A stretch of DNA of 64,000 nucleotides. Origin: JAFGOG01 sp034429215. GTDB lineage: Bacteria > Chloroflexota > Anaerolineae > JAAYZQ01. Positions 7,904-15,733 of the stretch are shown in pieces (the first letter of the stretch is position 1; every line of letters begins with the position of its first letter). The notes under the pieces are model-generated. The model ran no database searches. It was not told the origin of the DNA and worked only from the letters and a program-made list of their open reading frames with translations. The stretch covers positions 1 to 64,000 of the forward strand of contig DAOUGI010000040.1 in assembly GCA_034429215.1 (NCBI GenBank), in the 5' to 3' direction. Both the position numbers and the translations under genes were made by a program.

Positions 7904-7932
7904 ATTATAGCATCAGGAGGAAGGGTTGGCAA
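7904..7932 (-). promoter_or_regulatory. Sigma-70-like promoter of the DedA-TPR unit
   Basis: TTGCCA (7932-7927) and TATAAT (7909-7904) on the minus strand are 17 bp apart, about 33 nt before the DedA start at 7871. Confidence 0.75.
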
Positions 7933-7995
7933 GTTGGTTGCTGTGACCGGCCAAGATCCCAAGATCAAGATCTATCACTCATGAAGCCTCGCGGT

Positions 7996-8024
7996 TTGAC
8001 ACGGCACCTCAAGTCGAATACAAT
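7996..8024 (+). promoter_or_regulatory. Sigma-70-like promoter of the aconitase-like operon
   Basis: A consensus TTGACA at 7996-8001 and TACAAT at 8019-8024 are separated by 17 bp, about 50 nt upstream of the ATG at 8077. This is the best visible start for the plus-strand run to 15.7 kb. Confidence 0.75.
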
Positions 8025-8076
8025 ATTGAGCTACAGGTTAGAACCTCAGTTTCAGACAAAGGAGTCGAAGGGAGAG

Positions 8077-9330
8077 ATGGGTAAAACATTCGCTGAAAAG
8101 ATCTTGGCCTTCAAGGCAGGGCTTGACGAGACCGTGGTCGGTCAGATCGTTACCGTCCGGCCCGACAAGCTCCTGACCCACGACAATACGTCGGCAATCG
8201 CCCAGACCTTTCGCAAGATCGGCGTGGCCCGCGTGGCGAATCCCGACATACATGTGATCGTCCTCGATCACGTCACCCCGGCTGCCACTGAGGAATATGC
8301 CCAGGGACACAAAGAGGTGCGTGAGTTTGTCCGCGAGCAGGGCATCAAGGCTTTTTACGACATCGGCGAAGGGATCTGCCACCAGGTGTTCCCCGAGAAG
8401 GGCCATGCCCTGCCTGGCTTGTTGATCGTTGGCAGCGACTCGCACACGCCCAGCTATGGGGCGCTCGGCGCATTCTCCGCCGGTATCGGCCGGACGGAAG
8501 CGGCGGCGGTGATGGCCACCGGTGAGATCTGGCTGCGGGTGCCTGATAGCATGCGGATCATTGTTGACAACAGGTTCCCGCCGCGGGTGTCGGCCAAGGA
8601 CCTGGTGCTGCGCATCATCGGCGACATCGGCGCCGACGGCGCAGACTATCGTTCGGTCGAGTTTGCCGGGCAGGCCATTGAGACGATGGACGTCGGCGGC
8701 AGGCTGGTATTGTGCAACATGGCCGCTGAGATGGGCGCCAAGAATGCCTACGTCGCCCCCGACGCGATGACGCGGGCGTGGCTGGCCGGCCGGACCAATG
8801 TTGCCTATACCGAGATCCTGCCCGACCCAGACGCGCACTATGCCCAGGTGCTTCATTACGACGCGGCCACGTTGGTACCTCAGGTGGCCAAGCCGCATCG
8901 TGTGGACAATGTGGCGTCGGTGACCGAGGTGGTGGGCACACCCATCGACCAGGCGCTCATCGGCACCTGCACCAACGGCCGCCTGGAAGATCTGCAAGCG
9001 GCGGCCGAGATCTTGAGAGGCAAGCAGATTGCACCAGGAGTGCGGCTGCTGGTCCTGCCGGCGTCGCGCGAGATCTTGTTGGCGGCGATGGCCTCTGGCG
9101 TTATCGCCGACCTGGTAACCGCCGGTGCAACGTTGATCAACCCCGGCTGCGGTCCGTGCTTGGGCGCCCACGAGGGCTGCATGGCCCCTGGCGAGCGGAC
9201 CATCTCCACGGCCAACCGCAACTTTAAGGGGAGAATGGGCAGCCGCGACGCCGAGATCTATCTCGCCAGCCCGGCTACAGTAGCAGCTTCGGCGCTGACC
9301 GGAGCCATAACCGACCCACGAGGAGTGTAG
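8077..9330 (+). CDS. Aconitase-family dehydratase large subunit (3-isopropylmalate dehydratase/homoaconitase type)
   Basis: The protein has 417 residues, the normal size for the compact LeuC2/HacA group. The ATG at 8077 (MGKTFAEKILAFKAG) has a GGGAGAG ribosome site; a longer in-frame extension covers the promoter and the antisense DedA gene and is rejected. The three [4Fe-4S] cysteines are present: C298 in GTCTNGR and C358/C361 in GCGPC. DSHTPSYGALG and GIGRTEAAAVMATGE are family motifs. With the small subunit at 11439 it would isomerise a 2- or 3-hydroxy di- or tricarboxylate: citrate, homocitrate, isopropylmalate or citramalate. The following dehydrogenase looks like an isocitrate-type enzyme, so a citrate or homocitrate route is favoured over leucine, but the substrate cannot be read from the sequence. 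Confidence 0.88.
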   Translation: MGKTFAEKILAFKAGLDETVVGQIVTVRPDKLLTHDNTSAIAQTFRKIGVARVANPDIHVIVLDHVTPAATEEYAQGHKEVREFVREQGIKAFYDIGEGICHQVFPEKGHALPGLLIVGSDSHTPSYGALGAFSAGIGRTEAAAVMATGEIWLRVPDSMRIIVDNRFPPRVSAKDLVLRIIGDIGADGADYRSVEFAGQAIETMDVGGRLVLCNMAAEMGAKNAYVAPDAMTRAWLAGRTNVAYTEILPDPDAHYAQVLHYDAATLVPQVAKPHRVDNVASVTEVVGTPIDQALIGTCTNGRLEDLQAAAEILRGKQIAPGVRLLVLPASREILLAAMASGVIADLVTAGATLINPGCGPCLGAHEGCMAPGERTISTANRNFKGRMGSRDAEIYLASPATVAASALTGAITDPRGV

Positions 9331-9333
9331 CGA

Positions 9334-10143
9334 ATGGGCAAATGGACAAATCGACGGATGGGAAAGATCCTTTTTGTGGCCGTGTTCCTGGCCCTGTTGG
9401 CACTACTGGCTGCCTGCGGCGGCGAGACAACGCCGCAGGTGGTCTTTGTAACGGCCACGTCGGAGGCGCAACACCAGGTGTCCCTTGGAAACGCTACTCC
9501 CACATCGGCCGTCATCGTGGTGACGGCTACCCCCTCGCCGGAAGTGATAGTGATCACGGCTACCCCCTCACCCGAACCGGCGATTGTGGTAACTGCCACA
9601 CCAACAGTACCATCGCTCAGCCCTGAAGAGATTGCGACGGCGCAGGTCCTCTTGACTGCGCAGGCTGCGAACCTGACGGCGACGGCAATGGCAACGCCGA
9701 CCGATACGCCCGCCCCGCCAACAGATACATCCGTCCCGCCAACGGCCAAGCCCACAGCGGCGGCTACAAAAAAGCCGGCCCCGACGAAAACCCCCGCATC
9801 CCTGCCGCCGCCTGTGCTGCAGAGTCCGGCTGAGGACTTTAGTTGCTACAATGCCCAGGGCTGCAACTTTACCTGGTCTTGGGGCGGCAGTCTGGCAGCC
9901 AACCAGTACTTCCAGGTGCAGCTCGTGGGGCCCGGCAACGAACACCGAGGTATCCATCCTCCCACGAAGGGCTATTCGTTCCAGTCTAGCTGGTCAGTTT
10001 ATCAGATCATCCGCGACTGGTGCGATCCCACCAAGATGTGCCACATGCAATGGACCGTCGTTATCATCGAATGGGACGGGGTAGATCCCGGCAAGATCGG
10101 ACGGACCCTGGCCCAAGCCGCCCTGCGCTGGGTTTGGTTGTAA
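9334..10143 (+). CDS. Lipoprotein with Thr/Ala-rich linker and C-terminal beta-sandwich
   Basis: The ATG at 9334 is preceded by AGGAG at 9321-9325 and lies 3 nt after the stop of the large-subunit gene. The 269-residue protein has an N-terminal hydrophobic stretch ending in the lipobox L-L-A-A-C followed by GGETTPQVV. A low-complexity Thr/Pro/Ala region comes next (about 30-150; VTATP repeats, LSPEEIATAQ, LTAQAA). The C-terminal domain (PPPVLQSPAEDFSCY, CNFTWSWGG, YFQVQLVGP) looks like a fibronectin-III-type sandwich with a possible Cys pair. It would be a surface-anchored binding domain. Its N-terminal half is nearly duplicated in the next gene. Its place between two subunits of one cytoplasmic dehydratase is odd. 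Confidence 0.8.
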   Translation: MGKWTNRRMGKILFVAVFLALLALLAACGGETTPQVVFVTATSEAQHQVSLGNATPTSAVIVVTATPSPEVIVITATPSPEPAIVVTATPTVPSLSPEEIATAQVLLTAQAANLTATAMATPTDTPAPPTDTSVPPTAKPTAAATKKPAPTKTPASLPPPVLQSPAEDFSCYNAQGCNFTWSWGGSLAANQYFQVQLVGPGNEHRGIHPPTKGYSFQSSWSVYQIIRDWCDPTKMCHMQWTVVIIEWDGVDPGKIGRTLAQAALRWVWL

Positions 10144-10144
10144 A

Positions 10145-11374
10145 ATGAACGGTAAACACTTTGCGCTCTTTCGCTTTGCTGCCTGGTCGCTGTTGTTGGT
10201 CGTGCTGGTGTTGCTGGCCGCCTGTGGCGGCGAGACAACGCCGCAGGTCATCGTCGTCACGGCCACGCCGACCCCCGAGCAGATAGTAGTCGTAGTCACG
10301 GCTACCCCCACGCCGGTAGTTTTGATAGTCACCGCCACCCCTTCACCCGAACCGGCAATCGTGGTAACGGCCACACCGTCGCAGCCGTCGCTCAGCCCTG
10401 AGGAGATCGCCACCGCACAGGCCATCTTGACTGCACAGGCTGCGGATCTGACCGCCACAGCAATGGCCACCCCGACCGATGCGCCTGCTCTGCCAACGGA
10501 TACGCCGGCCCCAACTGCGGGGCAGGCCACGGCGGCGCCAACAGCTACAAAAAAGCCGGAGACATCGCTCGCGTCCTATGGGCTTATCTACAGCAGCTTC
10601 TCTGGCGGCTCTGAGGGCGACGCGACCAAGTACACCGTCTGGGTGGTGCGCGGCGACGGCAGCGGCGCAACCAAGATCATAGATACGGCCACCATGCCGG
10701 CCTATTCGCCAAACGGCCAAAAGATCGCCTACTACAAGACCTTCGAGGGCATCGCCGTCTATGATCTTAACAAAAAGACGCTTACTCTGCCCGTGCCGAG
10801 AAACTATGCCGAGTTTGCGTCCTTTTCACCCGACGGCAAACAGCTTGTATTTCACGAATGGGTGGACCCTAGGAGGAGCACAGAGGTCAACTTGTACGTG
10901 GTCAATGTTGATGGCGGTGGTCTCTACAAAGTGACGCCAGGTGAGAGGCCTGTCTGGTCGCCCAAAGGTGATCTGATCGCATATGACTCCTGCCAGGGTA
11001 ACAACTGCGGCATCTTTGTCGTCAAGCCCAACGGGCAGGGAGTGCGCCAGGTGACCAGCGACGCGGGTGGCAACGCCGCATGGTCGCCCGACGGGAAAAA
11101 GATCGCCTACTGCAGCTCTGCGGACGGCGACGCGGAGATCTGGATAGTTAACCTGGACGGCAGTGGGGTGAAGCAGCTCACCAAGAACACCGGCAACGAC
11201 ACCAACCCGGCGTTTTCGCCCGACGGCAACTATATCTTTTACCTGAGCGATCAGAATGGCAAGGCATGGGCTCTGCGTGTCATGCGGCCTGATGGTTCGG
11301 ATATTCAGACGTTGCGCCAAGTCGGCACAGCGCCGCGCTGGCAGTTTGCCCGCATGTGGGCAGGTTGGTGGTAA
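10145..11374 (+). CDS. Lipoprotein with TolB/PD40 beta-propeller
   Basis: The start at 10145 follows the previous stop by a single base, so the genes are coupled. The 409 residues begin with a lipoprotein signal (LLVVLVLLAAC-GGETTPQVI), then a Thr/Pro linker that copies the neighbour's (PSLSPEEIATAQ, LTAQAADLTATAMATPTD). From about residue 140 a six-bladed PD40 propeller follows: MPAYSPNGQKIAYYK, FASFSPDGKQLVF, PVWSPKGDLIAYDS, AAWSPDGKKIAYCS, PAFSPDGNYIFYLSD. Such propellers bind peptides, sugars or partner proteins at the cell surface; no catalytic residues are evident. It resembles the propeller of the LysM protein at 3990-5909. Confidence 0.82.
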   Translation: MNGKHFALFRFAAWSLLLVVLVLLAACGGETTPQVIVVTATPTPEQIVVVVTATPTPVVLIVTATPSPEPAIVVTATPSQPSLSPEEIATAQAILTAQAADLTATAMATPTDAPALPTDTPAPTAGQATAAPTATKKPETSLASYGLIYSSFSGGSEGDATKYTVWVVRGDGSGATKIIDTATMPAYSPNGQKIAYYKTFEGIAVYDLNKKTLTLPVPRNYAEFASFSPDGKQLVFHEWVDPRRSTEVNLYVVNVDGGGLYKVTPGERPVWSPKGDLIAYDSCQGNNCGIFVVKPNGQGVRQVTSDAGGNAAWSPDGKKIAYCSSADGDAEIWIVNLDGSGVKQLTKNTGNDTNPAFSPDGNYIFYLSDQNGKAWALRVMRPDGSDIQTLRQVGTAPRWQFARMWAGWW

Positions 11375-11438
11375 CACCTGGCAAACAGGGCGGGTATTCT
11401 TTACCCATCCCGGCACCATTCGAAGAGGAGTGTCTACC

Positions 11439-11939
11439 TTGGAAGCTAGAATCACTGGCCGCGTATGGAAATATGGGAACGACGTCAACACCGACGTCAT
11501 CTTCGCCGGCAAGTATACCTACAAAAAACTGGATCGCAAAGAGATGGCCCAGTACGCCCTCGAGGACTTGGACCCCGAGTTTGTCAAAAACGTCCGGCCG
11601 GGCGACATCATCGTCGCCGGCAAGAATTGGGGTTGCGGCAGCTCGCGCGAGCAGGCGGTCATCTGCCTGAAGGAAGTGGGGGTCGGGGCCATCGTGGCCC
11701 GGTCCTTCGCCCGCATCTACTTCCGTAATTGCATCAACGAAGGCCTGCCGATCGCAACCTGCGATGCCGTAGACGGCGTGGAGAATGGGGACGAGGTCAC
11801 AATCGATTTTGGCGCCGGCAAGGTTTTCACACCGCGCGGCGAATATGCCTTCCCGCCTCTGGACCCATCGGTGCTGGAGATCCTTCAATCTGGAGGCCTG
11901 GTACCGTACGTGAAGCGAAAGCTGGCAGTGACCGGCTAA
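11439..11939 (+). CDS. Aconitase-family dehydratase small subunit (LeuD-like)
   Basis: A TTG start at 11439 is chosen because GAGGAG at 11425-11430 is 8 nt upstream and the product then begins MEARITGRVWKYGNDVNTDVI, the standard start of the family. A GTG at 11430 is in frame but overlaps that ribosome site. The protein has 166 residues, normal for stand-alone small subunits. The GKNWGCGSSREQA loop and ARSFARIYFRNCINEGLP are characteristic. The substrate-specificity loop after NTDVI reads FAGKYTYKKLDRKE, which is not the textbook YLRT or YLKT form, so the substrate is uncertain. It is separated from its large-subunit partner by two lipoprotein genes, which is unusual. The dehydrogenase gene follows by 27 nt. 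Confidence 0.87.
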   Translation: MEARITGRVWKYGNDVNTDVIFAGKYTYKKLDRKEMAQYALEDLDPEFVKNVRPGDIIVAGKNWGCGSSREQAVICLKEVGVGAIVARSFARIYFRNCINEGLPIATCDAVDGVENGDEVTIDFGAGKVFTPRGEYAFPPLDPSVLEILQSGGLVPYVKRKLAVTG

Positions 11940-11966
11940 TACTGGTACAAATATCTAGGAGGATAT

Positions 11967-13058
11967 ATGGCACAATACAAAATCGCCTGGCTGCCAGGCG
12001 ACGGCATCGGCCAGGACGTAATGGAGGCGGCCCGCATCGTGCTGGACCGCGTCGGTCTCAACGCCGAGTACATACCCGGCGACATCGGCTGGGAGTTCTG
12101 GTGCAGCGAGGGGGAAGCGCTTCCCGCCCGCACCATCGATCTGATGAAGGGCACCGACTGCGCTTTGTTTGGCGCCATCACGTCCAAGGGTAAGGACAAG
12201 GCCGACAAAGAGCTGGCGCCCGAGCTGCAGGGCAAGGGTTATAGCTATCGCAGCCCCATCGTCCGCATGCGGCAACTGCTCGACCTGTATATCTGCCTGC
12301 GGCCGTGCAAGGCGTATCCGGGCAACCCACTGAACTACAAAGATGGGATCGACCTGGTGGTATATCGCGAGAACACCGAGGGCATGTACATCGGCGTCGA
12401 GTACCCCAATGTGCCAGAAGAGTTCTATGCAGTCAAGGGCATGGACAAGGTCCCGCGCCATGCGGCCATCTCGCTGCGGGCGATCACGCCGGAGGGCTCG
12501 GAGCGGATCGTGCGGGCGGCCTTTGAGTTCGCCCGCCAGGATAAACGCAAGAAGGTGACGGCGGTGCACAAGGCCAACGTCCTGCGCCAGACCGACGGCG
12601 TGTTCGTGGAGGCGTACCGTAAGGTAGCAGCTGAGTACCCTGACATCGCCATGGAGGATGCGAACATCGACGCGATGGGTATGTGGCTGCTCAAGAACCC
12701 GCTCAACTATGGCGTGATTGTCACCACCAACCTGTTCGGCGACATCATCTCCGATCTGTGCGCTCAGATGGTGGGCGGGCTGGGCTTTGGCTGCAGCGGC
12801 AACATCGGCACCAACTATGCCGTATTCGAGCCGACCCACGGTTCGGCGCCCAAGTATGCCGGGCAATTCAAGGTCAACCCGATCGCCACCATCCTGGCAG
12901 CCAAGATGATGCTAGACTGGCTGGGCGAGAAGGACAAGGCTGTGCGGCTCGAGAGGGCTGTGGCGGCGGTCATTGCCGAGGGCAAGGTTCGCACCTACGA
13001 CATGGGCGGCAGCCACGGCACTCTGGACGTGGCCAACGCCATCGCGGCCAAGCTTTAG
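11967..13058 (+). CDS. Isocitrate/isopropylmalate-family dehydrogenase (NAD(P)-dependent oxidative decarboxylase)
   Basis: The ATG at 11967 has AGGAGG at 11957-11962. The 363-residue protein has the family hallmarks: WLPGDGIGQDVM at the N-terminus, RMRQLLDLYICLRP (substrate Arg residues), YRENTEGMYIGVE, the catalytic Lys in VTAVHKANVL, the metal-binding Asp segment TTNLFGDIISDLCA, and EPTHGSAPKYAG in the cofactor region. These enzymes oxidise and decarboxylate isocitrate, homoisocitrate or 3-isopropylmalate to a 2-oxoacid. YRSPIVRMRQ resembles isocitrate or homoisocitrate enzymes more than LeuB. With the preceding dehydratase it would make 2-oxoglutarate or 2-oxoadipate, a fitting acceptor for the aminotransferase encoded next. 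Confidence 0.88.
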   Translation: MAQYKIAWLPGDGIGQDVMEAARIVLDRVGLNAEYIPGDIGWEFWCSEGEALPARTIDLMKGTDCALFGAITSKGKDKADKELAPELQGKGYSYRSPIVRMRQLLDLYICLRPCKAYPGNPLNYKDGIDLVVYRENTEGMYIGVEYPNVPEEFYAVKGMDKVPRHAAISLRAITPEGSERIVRAAFEFARQDKRKKVTAVHKANVLRQTDGVFVEAYRKVAAEYPDIAMEDANIDAMGMWLLKNPLNYGVIVTTNLFGDIISDLCAQMVGGLGFGCSGNIGTNYAVFEPTHGSAPKYAGQFKVNPIATILAAKMMLDWLGEKDKAVRLERAVAAVIAEGKVRTYDMGGSHGTLDVANAIAAKL

Positions 13059-13074
13059 CCGACAACGACAAACC

Positions 13075-13125
13075 ATGCAGGGGCGCACAGCCCTCCAGGG
13101 AGAGGGCCAGTGTGCGCCCCTGCAT
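13075..13125. repeat. Large intergenic palindrome (15-bp perfect arms)
   Basis: ATGCAGGGGCGCACA (13075-13089) and its exact reverse complement (13111-13125) flank an inner pair GCCCTC/GAGGGC, so the transcript would form a long hairpin between the dehydrogenase and aminotransferase genes. No U-tract follows, so it looks more like a mobile or RNA-stabilising repeat than a terminator. A loosely similar element lies at 50395-50435. Confidence 0.8.
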
Positions 13126-13142
13126 TTCTGAGGGATAAAACC

Positions 13143-14408
13143 ATGAGCGAAAATGCATTCGATCATCTCTCGCCAGTGTGGACCCACCTGACCAAAGAGG
13201 TCATCGAGCGTGGCGAGGGCGCCTACGTCTATACCACCAGCGGCCGGCGCCTGCTCGACTTGACCTGCGGCATCGCCGTGACCAACACCGGTCACTGCCA
13301 CCCCAAGGTGGTCAAGGCTATCCAGGACCAAGCGGCCAAGCTGATCCACGCCCAGATCAACATCTATTACCACCAGCCGGCCCTGCGCTTGGTTGAGGCG
13401 CTGCGGCATGTGGTTCCGCCGACTCTGGATACCTTTTTCTTTAGCAACAGCGGTGCCGAGGCGGTCGAGGCCTCGGTCAAGCTGGCCCGCCACGCCACCG
13501 GCCGGCCGGGCGTGATCGTCTTTCAGGGCAGCTTCCACGGACGGACTGTCGGCACCATGTCGCTGACCACTTCCAAGACGGTCTACCGCCTCAGGTACCA
13601 GCCGCTCATGCCGGGCGTCACCGTAGCGCCATATCCCGAGCCTTACCGCCACGGCTGGGACCCGGAGATGGCCAGCCAGTGGTGCTTGAACGAGCTGCGC
13701 CACCTGCTCCACACCCATGCCGATCCCAGCGAGACGGCTGCTCTGCTGATCGAGCCGGTACAAGGCGAAGGGGGATACCTGGTGTCGCCGCCCTCCTTCC
13801 TGTCCGGCCTGCGCCAGATTGCCGACGAGCACGGTCTGTTGTTGATTCTGGACGAGGTGCAGTCCGGCTTTGGGCGCACCGGCAAGTTCTTTGCCCTGGA
13901 GCATTTCGGGGTGGTACCCGATATCCTGGTCATGGCCAAGGGTTTGGGCTCCGGCCTGCCGATCAGCGGCATCGCTGCCCGGCAGGAGCTGATGGACCGC
14001 TGGCAGCCGGGCACGCACGGCGGCACCTATGGCGGCAACGCTGTCGCCTGTGCGGCCGCGGTGGCCACGATCCAGGTTTTGCTGGAAGAGGGCCTGGTGG
14101 ACAATGCCGCCCGCCAGGGCCAGCGTCTGATGGCGGGCCTGCGCGCGCTCCAGACCAAATATCCCGTCATCGGCGAGGTGCGCGGCCTGGGGCTGATGGT
14201 CGGCGTCGAATTCACCACCGAGAGCGGCGAGCCCGACCCGGCTACCGCCAAGGCCGTTCAGGCCCGCTGCCTGGCCAATGACCTAATCCTGCTCACTTGC
14301 GGCCCCTACGTCAACGTCATCCGCTGGATCCCGCCGCTGGTCATCACCGCCGGGCAGATCGACACTGCCTTGTCCATCTTTGAAAGGGCGCTGAGCGCTG
14401 ATAGCTGA
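13143..14408 (+). CDS. Class III PLP-dependent aminotransferase (4-aminobutyrate/acetylornithine type)
   Basis: The 421-residue enzyme starts at the ATG at 13143 (MSENAFDHLSPVW). Family motifs are plain: CGIAVTNTGHCHPKVV, SNSGAEAVEASVKLAR, FHGRT, EPVQGEGGY, LDEVQSGFGRTG, and the PLP Schiff-base Lys266 in ILVMAKGLGSGLPISG. It transfers an omega- or alpha-amino group, typically between an amine such as GABA, ornithine or lysine derivatives and 2-oxoglutarate. The group includes GABA, acetylornithine, beta-alanine and 2-aminoadipate-related enzymes, and the sequence alone does not decide. Its place after a 2-oxoacid-forming pair suggests that it uses or makes that 2-oxoacid. An acyl-CoA dehydrogenase follows by 26 nt. 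Confidence 0.88.
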   Translation: MSENAFDHLSPVWTHLTKEVIERGEGAYVYTTSGRRLLDLTCGIAVTNTGHCHPKVVKAIQDQAAKLIHAQINIYYHQPALRLVEALRHVVPPTLDTFFFSNSGAEAVEASVKLARHATGRPGVIVFQGSFHGRTVGTMSLTTSKTVYRLRYQPLMPGVTVAPYPEPYRHGWDPEMASQWCLNELRHLLHTHADPSETAALLIEPVQGEGGYLVSPPSFLSGLRQIADEHGLLLILDEVQSGFGRTGKFFALEHFGVVPDILVMAKGLGSGLPISGIAARQELMDRWQPGTHGGTYGGNAVACAAAVATIQVLLEEGLVDNAARQGQRLMAGLRALQTKYPVIGEVRGLGLMVGVEFTTESGEPDPATAKAVQARCLANDLILLTCGPYVNVIRWIPPLVITAGQIDTALSIFERALSADS

Positions 14409-14434
14409 AAGCTGGCATTTGCTAAAGGGAGGCT

Positions 14435-15652
14435 ATGATGGATTTCTCCTGGACCCAGGAACAGAAATTGTGGCGCCAGGCCGTGCGCAATTTTGCGCAA
14501 AAAGAGATCGCACCCCACGTGCGCGAGATCGACACCGAAGAGCGGATTCCGCCCGAGATCGTCAAGGGTATGGCCGCCCTGGGACTGTTAGCCCCGCTCT
14601 GCTCTGAGGAGGTTGGCGGTGCAGCGATGAACTGGACGATGGCCGCTATCGCCGCCGAAGAACTGGGCCGAGCCGACATCAGCCTGGCTATTCCCGTACT
14701 CTACCTGGTCGAGGCGGCCTGGGGTTTCATCCTGGACCGCTATGGTACCCCGGAACTGAAGGCTGAGATCCTGCCCAAGGTGACGGCCGGTGAGGCGTTC
14801 CTGGGCATTGCTACTACCGAGCCGGAGGGTGGCTCGGATATCCTGGGCGCCTGTCGCACCGCCGCCGTGCAGCAGGACGGTGAGTGGGTCATCAACGGCG
14901 AGAAGGTGTACGTCAGTGGTGTTCGCGAGTCGCTGGCCATGGGCGGCGTCCACCTGCTGTTGGTTCGCACCGATCCCGATCCGGCCGCCGGCCACCGGGC
15001 CTTTACCTTCTTTGCCCTGCCGCTCAAAGGCACCCCAGGCATCATGCCCACCTACTTCAAGGACATGGGACGGATGGGCATTTCGACCGGCGGCTTTGCC
15101 ATGAACGACGTGCGCCTGCCGGCCAACCACCAGGTCGGCGACCTGCATCGCGGCTTTTACCACGCCATGGAGGGCTTTTCGGCGGCGCGGGTGCTGATCG
15201 GCGCGACTTGCGTCGGCGCCAGTGAGGCGGTGCTGGATCTCGGCGTCGAGCATATCAAACAGCGCCGGGCCTTTGGCCGGCCTCTGGCCTCGTACGAGGG
15301 CATTTCCTTCCCGATGGCAGATCACTATGCCAACCTGGAAAGCACCAAGCTGCTGGTCTACAAGGCGGCGTGGATCATGGACCAGAAGTACGGGGCCGGC
15401 GCTGCCGGCCACAGCGACATCGCCCTGGCCGCGGCGTTGGCCAAGCTGCGCGCTCCCAAGATGGGCCTAGATCTGATGAACGAGGTGGCCGACTGGTTCG
15501 GGGCGATGGCCTACACCAAAGAGTGTCCGGTCGAGATGGGCATCCGCGGTATCCGCTCCTATTCAATTGGCGCCGAGGGAACCATGAATATTATGCGGCT
15601 GATCATCAGCCGTGAGCTGCTGGGACCCGAGTTCTTACCCTACCGGAATTAG
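14435..15652 (+). CDS. Acyl-CoA dehydrogenase
   Basis: The protein has 405 residues, starting at 14435 or at the adjacent ATG 14438, after GGGAGG. It has the helical N-terminal domain (FSWTQEQKLWRQAVRNFAQKEIAPHV), the FAD-binding middle beta-domain signature (GIATTEPEGGSDI, VINGEKVYVSGV) and a C-terminal helical domain (RRAFGRPLASYEGISFPMADHYANLE). The end carries MGIRGIRSYSIGAEGTMNIMRLIISRELLG, where the catalytic Glu is expected near GAEGT. It would oxidise an acyl-CoA to the 2-enoyl-CoA and pass electrons to an electron-transfer flavoprotein, which is not in the window. The substrate is unknown. It closes the operon; a short hairpin follows. Confidence 0.88.
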   Translation: MMDFSWTQEQKLWRQAVRNFAQKEIAPHVREIDTEERIPPEIVKGMAALGLLAPLCSEEVGGAAMNWTMAAIAAEELGRADISLAIPVLYLVEAAWGFILDRYGTPELKAEILPKVTAGEAFLGIATTEPEGGSDILGACRTAAVQQDGEWVINGEKVYVSGVRESLAMGGVHLLLVRTDPDPAAGHRAFTFFALPLKGTPGIMPTYFKDMGRMGISTGGFAMNDVRLPANHQVGDLHRGFYHAMEGFSAARVLIGATCVGASEAVLDLGVEHIKQRRAFGRPLASYEGISFPMADHYANLESTKLLVYKAAWIMDQKYGAGAAGHSDIALAAALAKLRAPKMGLDLMNEVADWFGAMAYTKECPVEMGIRGIRSYSIGAEGTMNIMRLIISRELLGPEFLPYRN

Positions 15653-15670
15653 CGGTATTCAGGTGATAGA

Positions 15671-15698
15671 CCTGGCAGGTTTTCCTCAACCTGCCAGG
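15671..15698. repeat. Dispersed hairpin CCTGGCAGGTT/AACCTGCCAGG, possible terminator
   Basis: Two perfect 11-bp arms (15671-15681, 15688-15698) with a 6-base loop lie 19 nt after the acyl-CoA dehydrogenase stop. A near copy is at 49463-49495, after herA. The absence of a clean T-run leaves a terminator role open. Confidence 0.65.
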
Positions 15699-15705
15699 CC
15701 TATGC

Positions 15706-15711
15706 TATAAT
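15706..15711 (+). promoter_or_regulatory. Possible -10 box of the Lon-like gene
   Basis: TATAAT at 15706-15711 lies 23 nt before the start codon. No convincing -35 box is seen 16-18 bp upstream, where the hairpin sits. Confidence 0.3.
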
Positions 15712-15733
15712 GGACTCAGGAGGAAGGTTCAAC

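Noticed and set aside
7639..8076. N-terminal extension of the dehydratase large subunit
   Set aside because: It covers the DedA start region in antisense and the promoter at 7996-8024. The family N-terminus begins at 8077.
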